DNA of 64,000 bases from Acephala macrosclerotiorum (Eukaryota; Ascomycota; Leotiomycetes; Helotiales; Mollisiaceae). The translations under genes were made by a program, and so were the position numbers. The stretch is taken from positions 248,001 through 312,000 of the forward strand of contig MU119207.1 in assembly GCA_014904845.1 (NCBI GenBank), written 5' to 3'. Below the pieces are notes generated by a model that was not told where the DNA came from, made no database searches, and worked only from the letters and a program-made list of their open reading frames with translations. Every line of letters starts with the position of its first letter. The stretch's first letter is position 1. This document shows positions 10,495 to 21,977 of this stretch, in pieces.

Positions 10495-11155
10495 TATTAA
10501 TATGACCAAAATTACTCGATTTACTCGAGTAATTACTCGAGTAAATTGAATTAAATAAAATAAAATATTTTTTATTAATCGTTTTATTAAAATATATATA
10601 TATATTAATAATATTATTAACGAATTAATAAATTATTAATTATATTAACAAATTTTAATTTAAAACGCTATTTATTAAATTTATTAAATTATAATTAATT
10701 AAATAATAATTTATTTTTTTAAACGTTTTAAATTTTTTAAATATATAATATATAATAAATTTAAAATTAAATTATAAAATTTTAATTAATTTTATTATAT
10801 GTATATTAAAATATATTATTATAAAATTTAAATATAAATTTTTTTAATAAACGTTTTATTTTATAAAATTTTTATTTTAAATTTTAAATATAATTTAAAT
10901 TATAATATTAAATATATAAATATTATAAAAATATAAAATAAAAATTTTATTAATAATTAATTATAATTAAAATTTTTAATATTTTAAATTTATATATTTT
11001 AATTAATTTAATAATATAATTATTAATATTATTAATTATTTTAATTAAATATTAATAATATTAATTTAAAATTTAAAATTTAAAATTTAATTATAAAATT
11101 TATATATAAATAAATATTATAATTATATAAATTTTTTAATTTATTTATTTTTTAT
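10495..11155. repeat. AT-rich block 2, RIP-type
   Basis: About 660 bp of A/T with almost no C or G, similar in texture to block 1. It begins with a striking palindrome at 10519-10546. No coding potential. Confidence 0.8.
10519..10546. repeat. 28-bp perfect palindrome built from ACTCGAGT units
   Basis: The 28 bases equal their own reverse complement. They contain two ACTCGAGT palindromes separated by AATT, and a further related TTACTCGA unit lies just upstream. It sits exactly at the edge of AT block 2. Confidence 0.9.
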
Positions 11156-11581
11156 ACCGTGCTATATTTACATCGTTTATACCAGGGCATGTTTTATACT
11201 TTTCGTCGAACATCCGATATCTACCGCTCTTATAAACAGATTAAAACCTGAGAAGCTTTTCGATGGAAGGTATGCATGGCCATTAGAGTTGCATGCGGAA
11301 AAGCTCCGATTAACGGGTTAAATGAGGCATGAGAAAGCACCGCAGGACGGTTTAGACCTATCTCAGAGGCCTAATCGACGCCGGATTCCAGTTCCGGGAC
11401 ATTGTCGAGCGGATGCCTTATAGGAGGGTATCAAAGCTAAATCAGTATGAAAGACCGAGAGAGGTAGCCAATTGTTCCTATTCTTGAAGGTAAAGCTTTG
11501 ACTGCTAGGCAGCCTAGCTCTCCACTGGGATTCCAAAATTGGGCGTTCGTATAGCATGAGGCAGCGGCGGCGGAGGAGGAG

Positions 11582-11821
11582 GAGACGCTCGAGGGCCACA
11601 GCGATGGGGTCGGCTCAGTAGCCTTCTCGCCTGGCTCGGCCCGGCTCGCTTCAGCGTCGTACGACAAGACCATCAAGGTCTGGGATGCGGGCAGCGGCAC
11701 CTGCCTCAAAACGCTCCGGGTTGGAAAAACACTCTGTGACGTCGTTGGGTTGCCGAAGCATCTCGAAAATACATGGATAACAAAGAAACTTCGGCGCCAG
11801 CGCCAAAAATGGATGAGGTAG
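11582..11821 (+). pseudogene. Relic of a WD40-repeat (NACHT-WD40 type) gene
   Basis: A plus-strand frame here reads as one WD40 repeat: [15 protein letters not shown], then [20 protein letters not shown], then [11 protein letters not shown], and ends at a stop at 11819-11821. This is the C-terminal end typical of HET-E/NWD-type fungal NLR proteins, where nearly identical GHSD...VWD repeats are followed by a short TL.VG tail. No start codon, NACHT domain or further repeats are found upstream; the flanks (11156-11581) show no related coding sequence and AT blocks lie on both sides. The fragment keeps a high GC content and apparently escaped RIP. I treat it as a remnant; a hidden exon is less likely. 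Confidence 0.8.
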
Positions 11822-11879
11822 TCTGTGCTTACAAATTCTTTTTTTTACAGCGTTGCAACTAACTAGTGCGAAACGCCAG

Positions 11880-12645
11880 ATTTTAATCGAAGTAAACTTT
11901 TTATATTCAAAATCGTAATACGATTTATTATACGAATTAAACATATTATAATTTAATTATTTTACGTTTAATTTATAAAATAAATAATTTAAATATTAAA
12001 ACTATTATTAAAAATTTATTTTTTAATTTTAAAATATAAATTATTTATATTTAATAATTAAAAATTTAATAATAATTAAATTAATTAAATATAATTTATT
12101 TTTTTAAATGAATTTTAAATATTTAAACGTTTTAAATATATTAAAATTTATAAATATAAAATATTTAATTAATTATAATTAAAAATAAATATATAAAATT
12201 AAAATTTTTTAATATTTTAAATAATTTAAACGTTTTTAAACGTTTTAAACGATTTTTAAATAAAAATTAATTTAAAAAAAAATATTTTATTAAATTTAAA
12301 TTTAATAATTTATAAAATTATATTAAAAATAATATTATTAATAAATTAAATAATATTTATAATTATATAAATTTTTATTTAAATTAATTAAATAAAATAT
12401 AATTTTTAATTTTAATAATTTTTAATTTTAATAATTTTAAATTTTAAATTAAAATAATTATTAAAATAAAAATATAAATTTTATTAAATAATAAAATTAA
12501 TAATTAATAAATATTTTAATATTTAAAATAAAATTTTAATTTATATTAAAAAAAACCTTTTTAAAACTTTTTTTAAAATAATAAAATATAAATATTATTT
12601 AAAAAATATATTCAAATTTAAATTATTTAAAAATATATATATATA
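11880..12645. repeat. AT-rich block 3, RIP-type
   Basis: About 770 bp of almost pure A/T between the WD40 relic and the TIR element. The remaining cytosines are mainly in CpG. No coding potential. Confidence 0.8.
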
Positions 12646-13410
12646 CATCAAGAAAAATATTTTTTGCCAGCCGTTTTACCGAAAGACACGTGCGCTAGTA
12701 GCGCTATTAGCGAGCCAATGGCAGCTTAGTCGATTGCCAGCGCCACCGGCTATTTTAGCCTAGTGCCAATAGCGCTAGCCCAGTGCCAATAGTGCCAGAG
12801 CATTGCTAATAGCACCAGCTTAAAACTAAATACTTAGATATTTGAACTATATAATCTATAGCACTTATTTAATCTATTGTAAAAGTTTGAAGCAAATCTA
12901 TCGATCGCGCATTGAGATATTAAACTGCAAAGTTGAGAGCTATTAAGTTTTGGTGTTCTTTGCCAAGAGACTAGCGGCCGCTTCTTATCCGACCAATCAT
13001 TGAAAATATCGAAGCAATCGATAAAAATGAGAATCGAAAATATTAACGCTATTTGAAATCTGATCGTAGAATCGATCGATTCAAGCAAAGTTTACGCGCG
13101 TAGAAAATGCTAGTAGAGAGCCTTACTAGAGAATCTTGCAGTTAATCGGTGTTGAGAGCTTAGATTGGAATGGGGCACTTAGAGGCTGAGCGGCTCAATT
13201 GATTAAGTGTGGCTGCATAAGGGTCGCGCGCAGCCGTCTGCAGCCGCCGAGAGCCGAGAGTTTTAGTGTTCTTATAGGCCCAGACCCACTTGCCAATCGA
13301 CTATCATTGGGCGCCAAAGTTTTGGACATGCAATTACTGCGTAGTGCGCGCCACTGGCAAGCCGCTGGCACCATTGGCAGCCAATTAGCATATAAAAATT
13401 TTTCCTGATG
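12646..13410. mobile_element. Candidate non-autonomous TIR transposon, 765 bp, TA-flanked
   Basis: The left end begins CATCAAGAAAAATATTTTT and the right end, read on the other strand, CATCAGGAAAAATTTTTAT. They match at about 17 of 19 positions, and both ends are directly flanked by TA, as a Tc1/mariner-type target duplication would be. The interior has normal composition in contrast to the AT-rich DNA on both sides, carries TGGCA/TGCCA-rich subterminal repeats near both ends, and encodes no transposase. The frames inside are short and unrelated to known proteins. A MITE-like element is the best reading; an isolated GC island with chance ends is the alternative. Confidence 0.6.
12757..12816. 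repeat. Three imperfect 20-bp tandem repeats
   Basis: Units at 12757-12776, 12777-12796 and 12797-12816 share the pattern AG..(C/T)AGTGCCAATAGYGCY, with the third unit most diverged. They lie in the left subterminal part of the TIR element. Related TGGCA-rich sequence in opposite orientation occurs near its right end (about 13340-13390). Confidence 0.8.
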
Positions 13411-13825
13411 TATTATAAAAATTATATAAAAAATATAATTAATATAAAAATTTATTTTTAAAAAAAATTATAATATAAATTATAAAATTAAAAATAATTA
13501 AATAATTTTTTTATTTTTTAAATTTTAATTTTATTAAAACTATATAAAATAATATAAAAAATTATATTTAAAAATATTATTTTAAAATATATAATAATTA
13601 TAAAAAATTAAAATAAATAATTTAAAAAATTTATATATAATATAAAAAAAAATACTAAACAATTATTAATATTAAAAATTGATATACAAAATAATAAAAA
13701 TTTAATAAAACGATAAAATAATAAAAAAACTTTTATATTTAAATTTATTATTTTTAATATAAAATATAATTAAAATAAAAATATTTTATTATTTTAACGC
13801 TTTAAATAAAAATACTTTTAAGGCT
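13411..13825. repeat. AT-rich block 4, RIP-type
   Basis: About 400 bp of A/T immediately after the TIR element, without coding potential. Confidence 0.75.
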
Positions 13826-13830
13826 TTATA

Positions 13831-13926
13831 CCAAGGGAACACTCCCTGGGACCCCCGTTTTATATCAGCTGCTACGATCGATTCAATTAATTATAAAGAG
13901 TTATTTACCAGGGGGAGACTCCCTGG
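13831..13926. repeat. Pair of short hairpins with direct-repeat arms
   Basis: Two stem-loops, 13831-13849 and 13908-13926, each pair a CCA(A)GGG arm with a CCCTGG arm. The segment ACTCCCTGGGACCCCC is repeated exactly at 13841-13856 and 13918-13933. They form a small GC island between AT-rich stretches. Function unknown. Confidence 0.75.
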
Positions 13927-13939
13927 GACCCCCTCGAAA

Positions 13940-14385
13940 GCTGCGCAGCCGTAGAGCTGTTCCAGCATTTAAGTGCCTAAATGCCTAAGGCAGAAACGTA
14001 CTAGAGAGTTTTGCGGTCGCGATTTTGGCTAAGTGCGACTATATTCTATTGATTTGCGCAACAACGGATTAATAAAATCGTTTAAAACTTGGAATCTGGC
14101 GGTATTTAATCGAGTTTCAACTCATTTATAAGTTTTATATAATTTGGATTAATTAATAAATGAAAGTTGTAAAACAGTTGCAATCGCGAGGTTTTGGTGT
14201 TCTTTGCCGGAGCGGCTACATATTGTTCCGAAGTCACGAAACTGTCGAATTCCTTAATGAACCAATCAAATCGCTGCATTTGGGCACCTCGGTTAAATTT
14301 GGGTGAAATCGCTCCCGAGATCATTGTGGGAAGTGTTGATGTCACGTGCATATAAAAAAGTTGACATTAGTCCTTAAGCCGAACA
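13940..14385. other. Normal-composition island with dispersed repeat
   Basis: No gene is seen. An 18-bp segment at 14191-14208 is an exact copy of 12947-12964 inside the TIR element, and both are followed by a related ACCAATCA motif, so this island probably holds a piece of a related repeat. Confidence 0.55.
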
Positions 14386-14520
14386 GGCAATAAAATATTA
14401 TATTTATAATAAATTAAATTTAATAATTAAACATTAATATAAATATTTATATATAAATAATTAATTTAAATAATTTATTAATTAATTATAAATTTTATAA
14501 AATTAACAAATTTCGCGCAA
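14386..14520. repeat. AT-rich block 5, short
   Basis: A short A/T stretch that closes the RIP compartment. After it, composition returns to normal. Confidence 0.6.
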
Positions 14521-14702
14521 TAAAATCGAATAAGTAAATTATAATTAGTTATTAAAAAAGAAAATAAATGCGTAATTAAACAATTTGAGCAAAAAATAAA
14601 ACGAAAGTAAATAGCGCTTGCGCAAAGCGGCGACGCTGATTAACCGTATCCGAAGCGAATTCGAAAAAGTGTCGTCTGAGATTACCATTAAACTTTGCGA
14701 CG

Positions 14703-16098
14703 ATGTCTCTCGAAAGTCTTCAGAACGAGGTCCTCTTTATGATTATCTGAGACTGTCATGAATATGACATATCTAATATCAAGAGCAACAATCGAGATAA
14801 CACTCGCGAACGCGTTGTATGCAACCTTAATCTTATTTCTAAGAGATTGAAGAAAGTTGCCGAATCAGTGTTGTACGAATACATCCCGACACTCAGAATT
14901 GTACGACTACTCAAATTCCTCCATTCGATCTCAACCGGCCAGCATTAGGGTTACTTGTCACGAAGTTTTCTTCCGTAGACGATGGAACCTGGCAAGATCA
15001 CGGCATACTATTCCGGAACGAGTCTGACTAGAAGCAAGTCTTAGATTCTTTTGATAGTGAGGATCTCTTAGCGAATATAGACTAGATTCAGGACTTCTAT
15101 ATCGGGCGAAGATGGGATTGCGCTGTTCCAGTGGCTTTGATCTTCCTTCCAAAACTTCATCACCTTTCGCTTCGCATGTCCGGCGACGACTCTTTATAGA
15201 ACAAAGACCAAAGATACGAAGGACATTACAAATGCATTTACAAAGTTCTCTGCCATGCAACCACCCAATGACAGCCTCATCGTCCACTCAAATATTTGAG
15301 CTTTTGAAAACACTAGTGATCAAGGGTACTAAGGATAGGTTAAGAATGACTAGTATTGATTCATTCTCCAATTACTTGGCTCAAGTACGGAGACTCATTA
15401 TCGAATCCAACCAGCTACCTCCCTTCGAAGAGGGTCTATTCGAGTCTCCCATCAAATATGTTGAAGTACGATTAAAGCATTTCTCCAACCCCGACTGGGA
15501 GCATTTATTACAGTGTTTTCCAATGCTCCATGAGTTTTGGTACATCCAGGACTCCAAGAGATCGCAAATATCGAGTATTTCCAATGAGCGACTTAGTGCG
15601 TACCTTGATCAAGGTTAACGTCCCTTTGAAGGCGCTTCAGGTTACCCCAGCACTCCACTGTACCTATCACTCGAGGACAATGAAACAAATCGAGTCATTG
15701 GCTAACTTTCAACACCTCTATCTTACCAACGTACCAGCCTTCGACTTAGGGTGAGTCCAAAAGTTGATAATGAAAGTAATTCAGTTTCCGAATTCGACGA
15801 CGTCTCTGATTCAGAGAAGTCTGTTGTCGGTGATGTGGCCATTCTCGATCCGAATATATCACCTCTCGATCTCTTACCCGTGTCCATCAAACACTTGATA
15901 TTAACAGAAGGATCAATCGCCACTCTTCTTCGCGTCCGAGGTCTATTGTAAGTCAAACACTCAAGAGCCCCAAATTTGAAAGACATCAGGATTCTTGTCA
16001 AGCCTAACGCTAGCAAGGGAACAGTGGAGGAAGCTCGTTCACTTGAAGTATTAAGCGTCAGCTGCGGGGTAAGTTTCGTGGCGATAGTCTCAAAATAA
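14703..16098 (+). pseudogene. F-box family pseudogene
   Basis: A dead paralogue of the intact F-box gene at 29188-30762. It starts with MSLESLQNEVLFMI against MSLEKLPNEILVMI in the intact copy. Downstream, YIGRRWDCAV matches YTGRRWDCAV, GHYKCIYKVLCHA matches GNYKYINKVLRHA, MSDLVRTLIKV matches MNALVRSLVKT, and LLPVSIKHLIL matches LLPKSIEHLTL. The frame is broken by many in-frame stops (in the F-box itself, before the GRRWD motif, after it, and after RGLL) and at least three frameshifts, near 15300, 15580 and 15748. No counterpart of the 228-bp intron of the intact gene is present at the equivalent site. It borders the RIP compartment. Pseudogene status is well supported. Confidence 0.88.
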
Positions 16099-16436
16099 CA
16101 ACTCTAAAGCGAACCTCTAATCAACACAAAGTATCTACGATTATCCAAACACTTGAGCTTACTTGGAATGGTACTTGAATCATTGGATCAACAAGAACAC
16201 GATATGGAGGGGAAGTCCTGTAATAGTCATGTAGAAGTATCAAAAATGAATCATGAATAATACATCTCGCGCCCAACGTTCATGACAAGTGAGGGGCAGA
16301 GTGACCGCCACAACTGTTGTGTGAAGTACGCTATCTTTAGTGAACTTGATGGAAGTGTATGTATTACTGGTACTACTTTCAGTTGAACGTACTGAGTATG
16401 CTTTTGTTTATGTCCATTCATTCCCCTACTCCCCGA
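16099..16436. other. Intergenic, no gene seen
   Basis: About 340 bp between the dead F-box gene and the stop codon of the MFS gene. Nothing recognisable. Confidence 0.5.
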
Positions 16437-17926
16437 CTATCTGCTCTCCTCACCAAGCTTATCCATGTACCCCTCCTCCCTCATATAAGTCTCAAACTCC
16501 TCATCCATAGCGGCCAAATCCACAGCTCTTCCCTCTGGCAAGAAAAAATAAATAATTGTCCCCAAAACTCCAACACCGCCCGCAACATAAAAAGTCGCAG
16601 CTTTGCCAGCAGCTGCCTCAATAGGAGTAAAAACTTGCGTCCCAATCGCCGCACCCGCCTTCCCAAACCCAGCTGAAATTCCATATCCCATTGCTCGAAC
16701 TGCAGTAGGGTAAGATTCGACACTCATCAACCCAATCGTCGCCCCGGGGCCCATATGTCCCAAACACTGAAACAGCCCATACAATACCACAAAAGCCGGA
16801 ATACTCCTCGTAGTCAACGGCTCATAACAACCCCCAATAATGAACCCCAACACCACATATCCCCCGAATCCTAAGACACCTGTCCATTTCCTCCCAATCT
16901 TGTTCACGAGCCACGTTCCTAGAAGGACTCCTGGGACTGGGAAGAGAGCGAGAATAAGTTGCCAAATAGCGACTGTACGAACGTTCTTCCCTGGTACGAT
17001 CGAGTTGATAATCGCTGCTGACATGACTGAATTCGGGAAATTGACAAAATCGTATAGAGAGAACGCCGAGCTCGTCCCAAGTAATCTCAACCAGTATTTC
17101 TTTAACACCAGGATCCACGGTACATGTCTCTTCTTGAAATTACTCTTCTGGAACAATTTCCCATCTTGCATTTTTAGAGGAAACAAGATGACGAATAAGG
17201 GGAGGAAAATGGATATAGAGTATATCGCATGATAAGCGACTTTAAGATTGTTGTTTGACGCGAGAAGAGAGGCGAGGTAGACGAATGTACAAATTGGCGC
17301 TCCGGATGTTGCCATTAGGGTTGAAATCAAGACCTGTATTGGACCTCGTTGATTGTCGAAATGCTCGTTACTCCCCTCCAATGCTGCTGCTGCAGAACTA
17401 GGATACTCGCCGCCAACGCCTACGCCAGCGATTCCTCGAGCGATAGTGAGAAACCAGAGCATGTTGTGGGATCCATGCACTTGGAAGACGAGGGTGGCGA
17501 GGAGGGATCCGATTACGACGAGGGAGGAGGTGAATAGCATGCCGCCTTTGCGGGAGAATTTGTCGGATGTGTAGCCTAGGACTACGATGCCGATGACGGA
17601 ACCGACGAGAAGGGCGTTGGAGATTCGGGTTTGGATGGTAGAGGTGTAGACTTTGGTGGTGAGGAGGTGGTTGAAGACTACGTTTGTTGAAGATGCCTGG
17701 TTTTTGTTAATTCTGGGGTTTCGAAGAAAAGATGAGCGAGACGAACCAAGTTCTGCTGGTAGCCATCAGAGAAGTTTGCGAGGGCACATCCCATGATAGT
17801 CCATATAGATCCTGGTCTTCGAGTTAGAGAGGGGTCTGATTCGAGATCACTTGTTGATTCTTCGGCGATGATCTTTGTGTCCTTCTCAATGGGCGTTCCT
17901 GCCTCAACAGTGTGAATTGTTGCCAT
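16437..17926 (-). CDS. MFS permease, GIT1-like (glycerophosphodiester/phosphate type)
   Basis: Membrane carrier of 479 residues, expected to import glycerophosphoinositol or related phosphodiesters with protons. Exons are 17747-17926 and 16437-17696, with a 50-bp intron (unusual donor GTTCGT, acceptor CAG) that restores the expected SDGYQQNL...NVVFNHLL junction. Family signatures are the SDGYQ start of the first membrane segment, the TRISNALLVGSVIG segment, GVGVGGEYPSSAAAA in the fourth/fifth segment region, and a C-terminal FFLPEGR turn. Length fits GIT1 and related phosphate:H+ symporters (about 480-520). In yeast GIT1 is induced by phosphate starvation; here a PHO89-like symporter lies 8 kb away. 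Substrate is inferred from family resemblance only. Confidence 0.82.
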
Positions 17927-18752
17927 CTTTCAATCTGTCGCTCGAATCCTCTCCCTAACCTTCACTTCCTTCTCAAGCGGGTTCTCCATCATTATGTACA
18001 AGTCGTCGTCCGCCCCACTCCCACTCTTTAAGCAAAAAAGCACCCTCAATTCCACTGAGGTTGAGCAAGCTATCTCTCACCTTGTGGGGCATCTTGAATC
18101 TATGTCTGACAAAACCGGGCACTTTCTGCAACCACGAGGAACTTTTCTGCGATATCGTTCCAGGTGGTGGAGACAAGCTTGGTGATAGGCGGCTCTAGTG
18201 AGTGGTAGAACATCGGGAGGGCGGGATGGTGGAGACGAAGATGTTAGCTGCATATGGTATGCCGCCGAGAGTTGCCGAGGGGCAAGTTCGTCGAGAACTC
18301 GAGGGATGGAGCTGTTCAATCATATAGTTAATTAAGGTTCAGTCCCGAATTGCTTGATTGGGTGTTCAAATCGTGTTGTGTTGAATTGAGTGTCCGCCAA
18401 TGACTCGAGAAGTGAAAGCCGGCGACAACCACTTGGGATTCCTGAAAAAGAATTTGGGCTTGATTCTGTCGTCTGAAGTCATGTATATCTTGACATTGGG
18501 AATATGTCAATGCTGGGAGCCGAACTACGGCCTGTGAAGCAACGCTCTGGCGCTTGCAGGAAGAAATACATAACCAAAGAAATCCCTCGAGAGAGTATAT
18601 GTTGTGAAGAAAGACATTTGTGTTTTGATCCCATCAAATCAGAAACCAAGTCTATGGTCACTTGTCTCTTCATCTGCAGTCCATTTTTATAGCCTCCAGC
18701 GTCAGAGTAAGCGATGAAGGTGCTGTTGGCAGATGCTTACCAGTACCCAGCC
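17927..18752. other. Intergenic, no gene seen
   Basis: About 825 bp upstream of the MFS gene and downstream of the glycosidase gene. Frames here are short and lack family resemblance. It should contain the promoter of the MFS gene. Confidence 0.5.
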
Positions 18753-20293
18753 TCACGCATCAAACTCGAATGCCCACGCAGTATATGTATCATTTTGCAC
18801 GATGGGAATTACCAACGTACCTCCCGCGTATTCCAACTTCGAGATCCCCAAATCAACAGGCGAAGTCACGATATCCCAGACCGAAGTACCTATGAAGGCC
18901 CAAATTCTGACTTCAACGCAACCAGACTTAGGAAGCCTGACAGCATCCAAGTGCTCGACGACAACGGTCCAGTTGCCGGTGATCAGACGCGAGCCTGCGA
19001 GGATGCGTACTTTTTCTCCAATAGTGGCATATGCATCAAATTGGCGATCAATCGATCCTATGGTTGTCGCCCGCAGTCCTGTCATGTTTGTTGCGTAATA
19101 GGTATATACTGGATACTCTGGCGCAGGGACGTACTGCTTAATGTCAACTCGTATTCTTCTCATTTGAGCTTTGAACTTACATCCGTGGCATCATAAATAA
19201 AGGCGTTGACTGTCTTAGTGAGCAAGTTCGCCATCAAGTCATGAAGAGCTGTTCCGCTTTCCCAATTCCCACGCAGACCCCAAGCATCATATCTCTCAAA
19301 TCTCGAAAGCCACCATGCAGCACTGGCTGGTACTTGTTCTTCCCAATTGGCGTATTCATTGATGTTAATTTGACGCTCGGGGAGGCTGTAGGTTTCGAGG
19401 AGTGCTTTTAAGCTCTCGTTCGTGGTTTGGAGATCATTATCAATTTGTGTTGTGATGCCTTCCAAGTGATACGCGTATTGATCTGGTACTGTGTCGTTGC
19501 CGGCGATTTGGTCAAGCCATAACGTCCACCAAGGATTGTCTGGAAGGGGTCGAAATGCCAGAGTTGGGCCGGAGATTTCGATTGCGTCGAATTCGGGATC
19601 AGAGCTGTGTCGAGTCAGCTCTTCTCTCATTGTGAGGGGAGTTCTGCCAGAGGTCACTGACTGTAACAGCTTATGAGTTAATATGTACAAATCAATCCAT
19701 TGCTGCAGTGGCCTGTCCCAGAAAATTCCAATGTCTGGCTCGTTCCATATATCCCATACAAGTCCTTCAGTTGCACCCCTCGCTTTCATATCTGACATGA
19801 GTTGCAATACAAACTTCGAATAATCGGTCCAATCTCCATCATCGCCAGGCCAGACTGTCGAACTGTTCGAGTTGTCTGTACCCCAGACATCATGCGGAAG
19901 AATTATGAAGCTGGCGCCGTATTTCCGACAGGTGAAGTAATTGGAGAGTGTAGAGTTCAGTCGACCGTAGTATTCATCGAGTCCCCAGATCCAACCCCGA
20001 TTAGGAGCGCCCATTTGAGCACCTGCATTATGTTAGTTGAGATATTGGATCTACAAGGGACATATCTTACCTCCTGCACGACCATACTGAAACCCCATGT
20101 CCTCATAATAGTGATCTGGGATTTGGTTAGGAATGTCCGGGATTCCATAAATGAAGCCGGAGCCCCAGTATTTCGAGGTTCCTCTAGTCTTGCTAAGGTC
20201 GACGATCACTGTCGTGTTGTCGCTGGGAGGGACGGTAGCTGCTGCTGCTGCTAAGCTCCTGAACAGGAGCTTGGCAAATGCAGACTGCTTCAT
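18753..20293 (-). CDS. Secreted glycoside hydrolase, clan GH-A (GH39-like)
   Basis: Predicted extracellular enzyme of 481 residues. Exons are 20071-20293, 19181-20022 and 18753-19133, with introns of 48 bp (donor GTAAGA) and 47 bp (donor GTAAGT). The N-terminus MKQSAFAKLLFRSLAAAAAT is a probable signal peptide. VWDIWNEPD supplies the acid/base Glu (about residue 169) after the Asn that is typical of clan GH-A, and ININEYANWEE offers a candidate nucleophile Glu (about residue 297). Several N-glycosylation sites (NST, NSS, NDT, NMT) agree with secretion. The C-terminal 127 residues look like a small beta-sandwich. The exact family (GH39 or a related fungal group) and substrate cannot be fixed by eye. 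Confidence 0.8.
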
Positions 20294-21977
20294 GATGGAG
20301 AAGACGGCAAAAGAGAATCAGATATGCCAACCACTTGGTGTAGTTCTCTAAAAAAACTGATGGTACCCACCGTCCTATGCGATATAGCAAGTCTTATATG
20401 ATCAGAGCATCGATCATACGGCATCCGGTGGGTCGTCTCTTCACTTCGGAGGTGGTGTATTGCAAATATGACCGGCATACCCAGGAACCAAGATCTGCAC
20501 GAAGGACAACTCCTCCATAATCATCAAATAATGACGAGATGCGGCAGAAACTTTGTCCGATATTTCTCAGGTACGGCGGAGTAATAAGGCGAAGCACCTC
20601 AAGTGGCGGGGTCGGCCCAGGGGCAGTTCGTTCTTCAGTGGCCCGCTTCTCTATGATGCGGAGAAATTATTATTCCCCATTCCGCCTGCCATTTTATCCT
20701 GGAGTGGCTTGAGATGGGGGAAGGTTAAGAATTCCTTTGTCCAGAAATGCGGGGGCGGGGCAAGCTTCGTCTGGTCCCTCCTCATCATTCCGGTGGGTTA
20801 GCGAGAAGGAAGCGTCGAACCTGTTTTCCTTCCATCACTTAGTGGTGCTCAGGGGGCATCAACTTGGCGTGGATAGATATCCGGATTTAGGCACAGTGTT
20901 TCTCGATTTAGAAAGGGTTGCGCGTCTCAAGACTGAACTCTGGAGTGGACAATGAGATAAAACACAAACTCTATATATTCTTGGCCCGCATCGCTAGCTA
21001 GAGTCTCGCCCACAGGCCTTGTAGACACCGACCGTGGTTGAAACGCGTGAGCAACGTGCTGTCGTGCGAAGGAGATTACGAACGTGCTTTTGACAACATA
21101 CACGCGACGGGAACTTTCTTGACATCCCTCAATGCAGCATGTTGAATATTTGTGATGTGTTTGAGATGCATGAAAATTGCGCTCGAAGAGATCCGTAGGA
21201 GGAGAAGGATGAAATTTGGATGAGAAGTCAAAATCCACTAAGCTAGTCATGGACTAGCGTAATAAATGAATATCTCACGTGAAAGATGAACTCTATAGCT
21301 CTCTTCTCTTTCTCATCGAAATCATCTTTTGAGAGACACAAGCTATCAACAGAACATTATATCTGGACGCAGATATTATGGGCCGGCTGGAAACTATTCC
21401 TACGCCATCTTCTGGCCACGTCACCTTTAGGACCCGAGATGTTCATCACGTGCACGTCACCACCTGCAGTTGCATGCCGAAGTACCCTCCTCGAACTTCA
21501 GATACAGTCCCGAGACAATATAATTAGGTCATAAGTTGACTAGCCCATGATATCGTGTTCAAGCTTCTCCTGTGAATGCGAAAGTCCAGGCCAAAGATGA
21601 GCACCGACTACCATTTAGGATCTGGAAGAACCCCTCTCGAATGTTTCAATACCCTCGACGCTACTTCCAAACCTATTCGGGACTCAATCCAGCAGGTGCT
21701 CTTCTCAACATCTGCCATCAGCCAAAACAGCGACAGTGCCTCAGTGGCTCAGTCGTGACTTCAATAGAAGTGGCTGCATAAAACGTACGCACACATGGAT
21801 GTTGTGCATTGTTCGCTTCGACAATATCTCTACCTGGGCATTCAGCCGACAGCGCCGCACATCTGCTTCGATTCCAGGTTTCATGCTCTGGTCTGCATGA
21901 TGGGCCTTGCAATTATAAGGCTGTGGGCACCAACTTTCCAGATGGGCCAAGGAAAAATCGGGGAACAGTAACCAACA
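20294..21977. other. Intergenic, no gene seen
   Basis: About 1.7 kb with normal composition and only short overlapping frames on both strands. It contains the promoter of the glycosidase gene and any 5' part of the following pseudogene. No repeat or RNA gene recognised. Confidence 0.5.
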
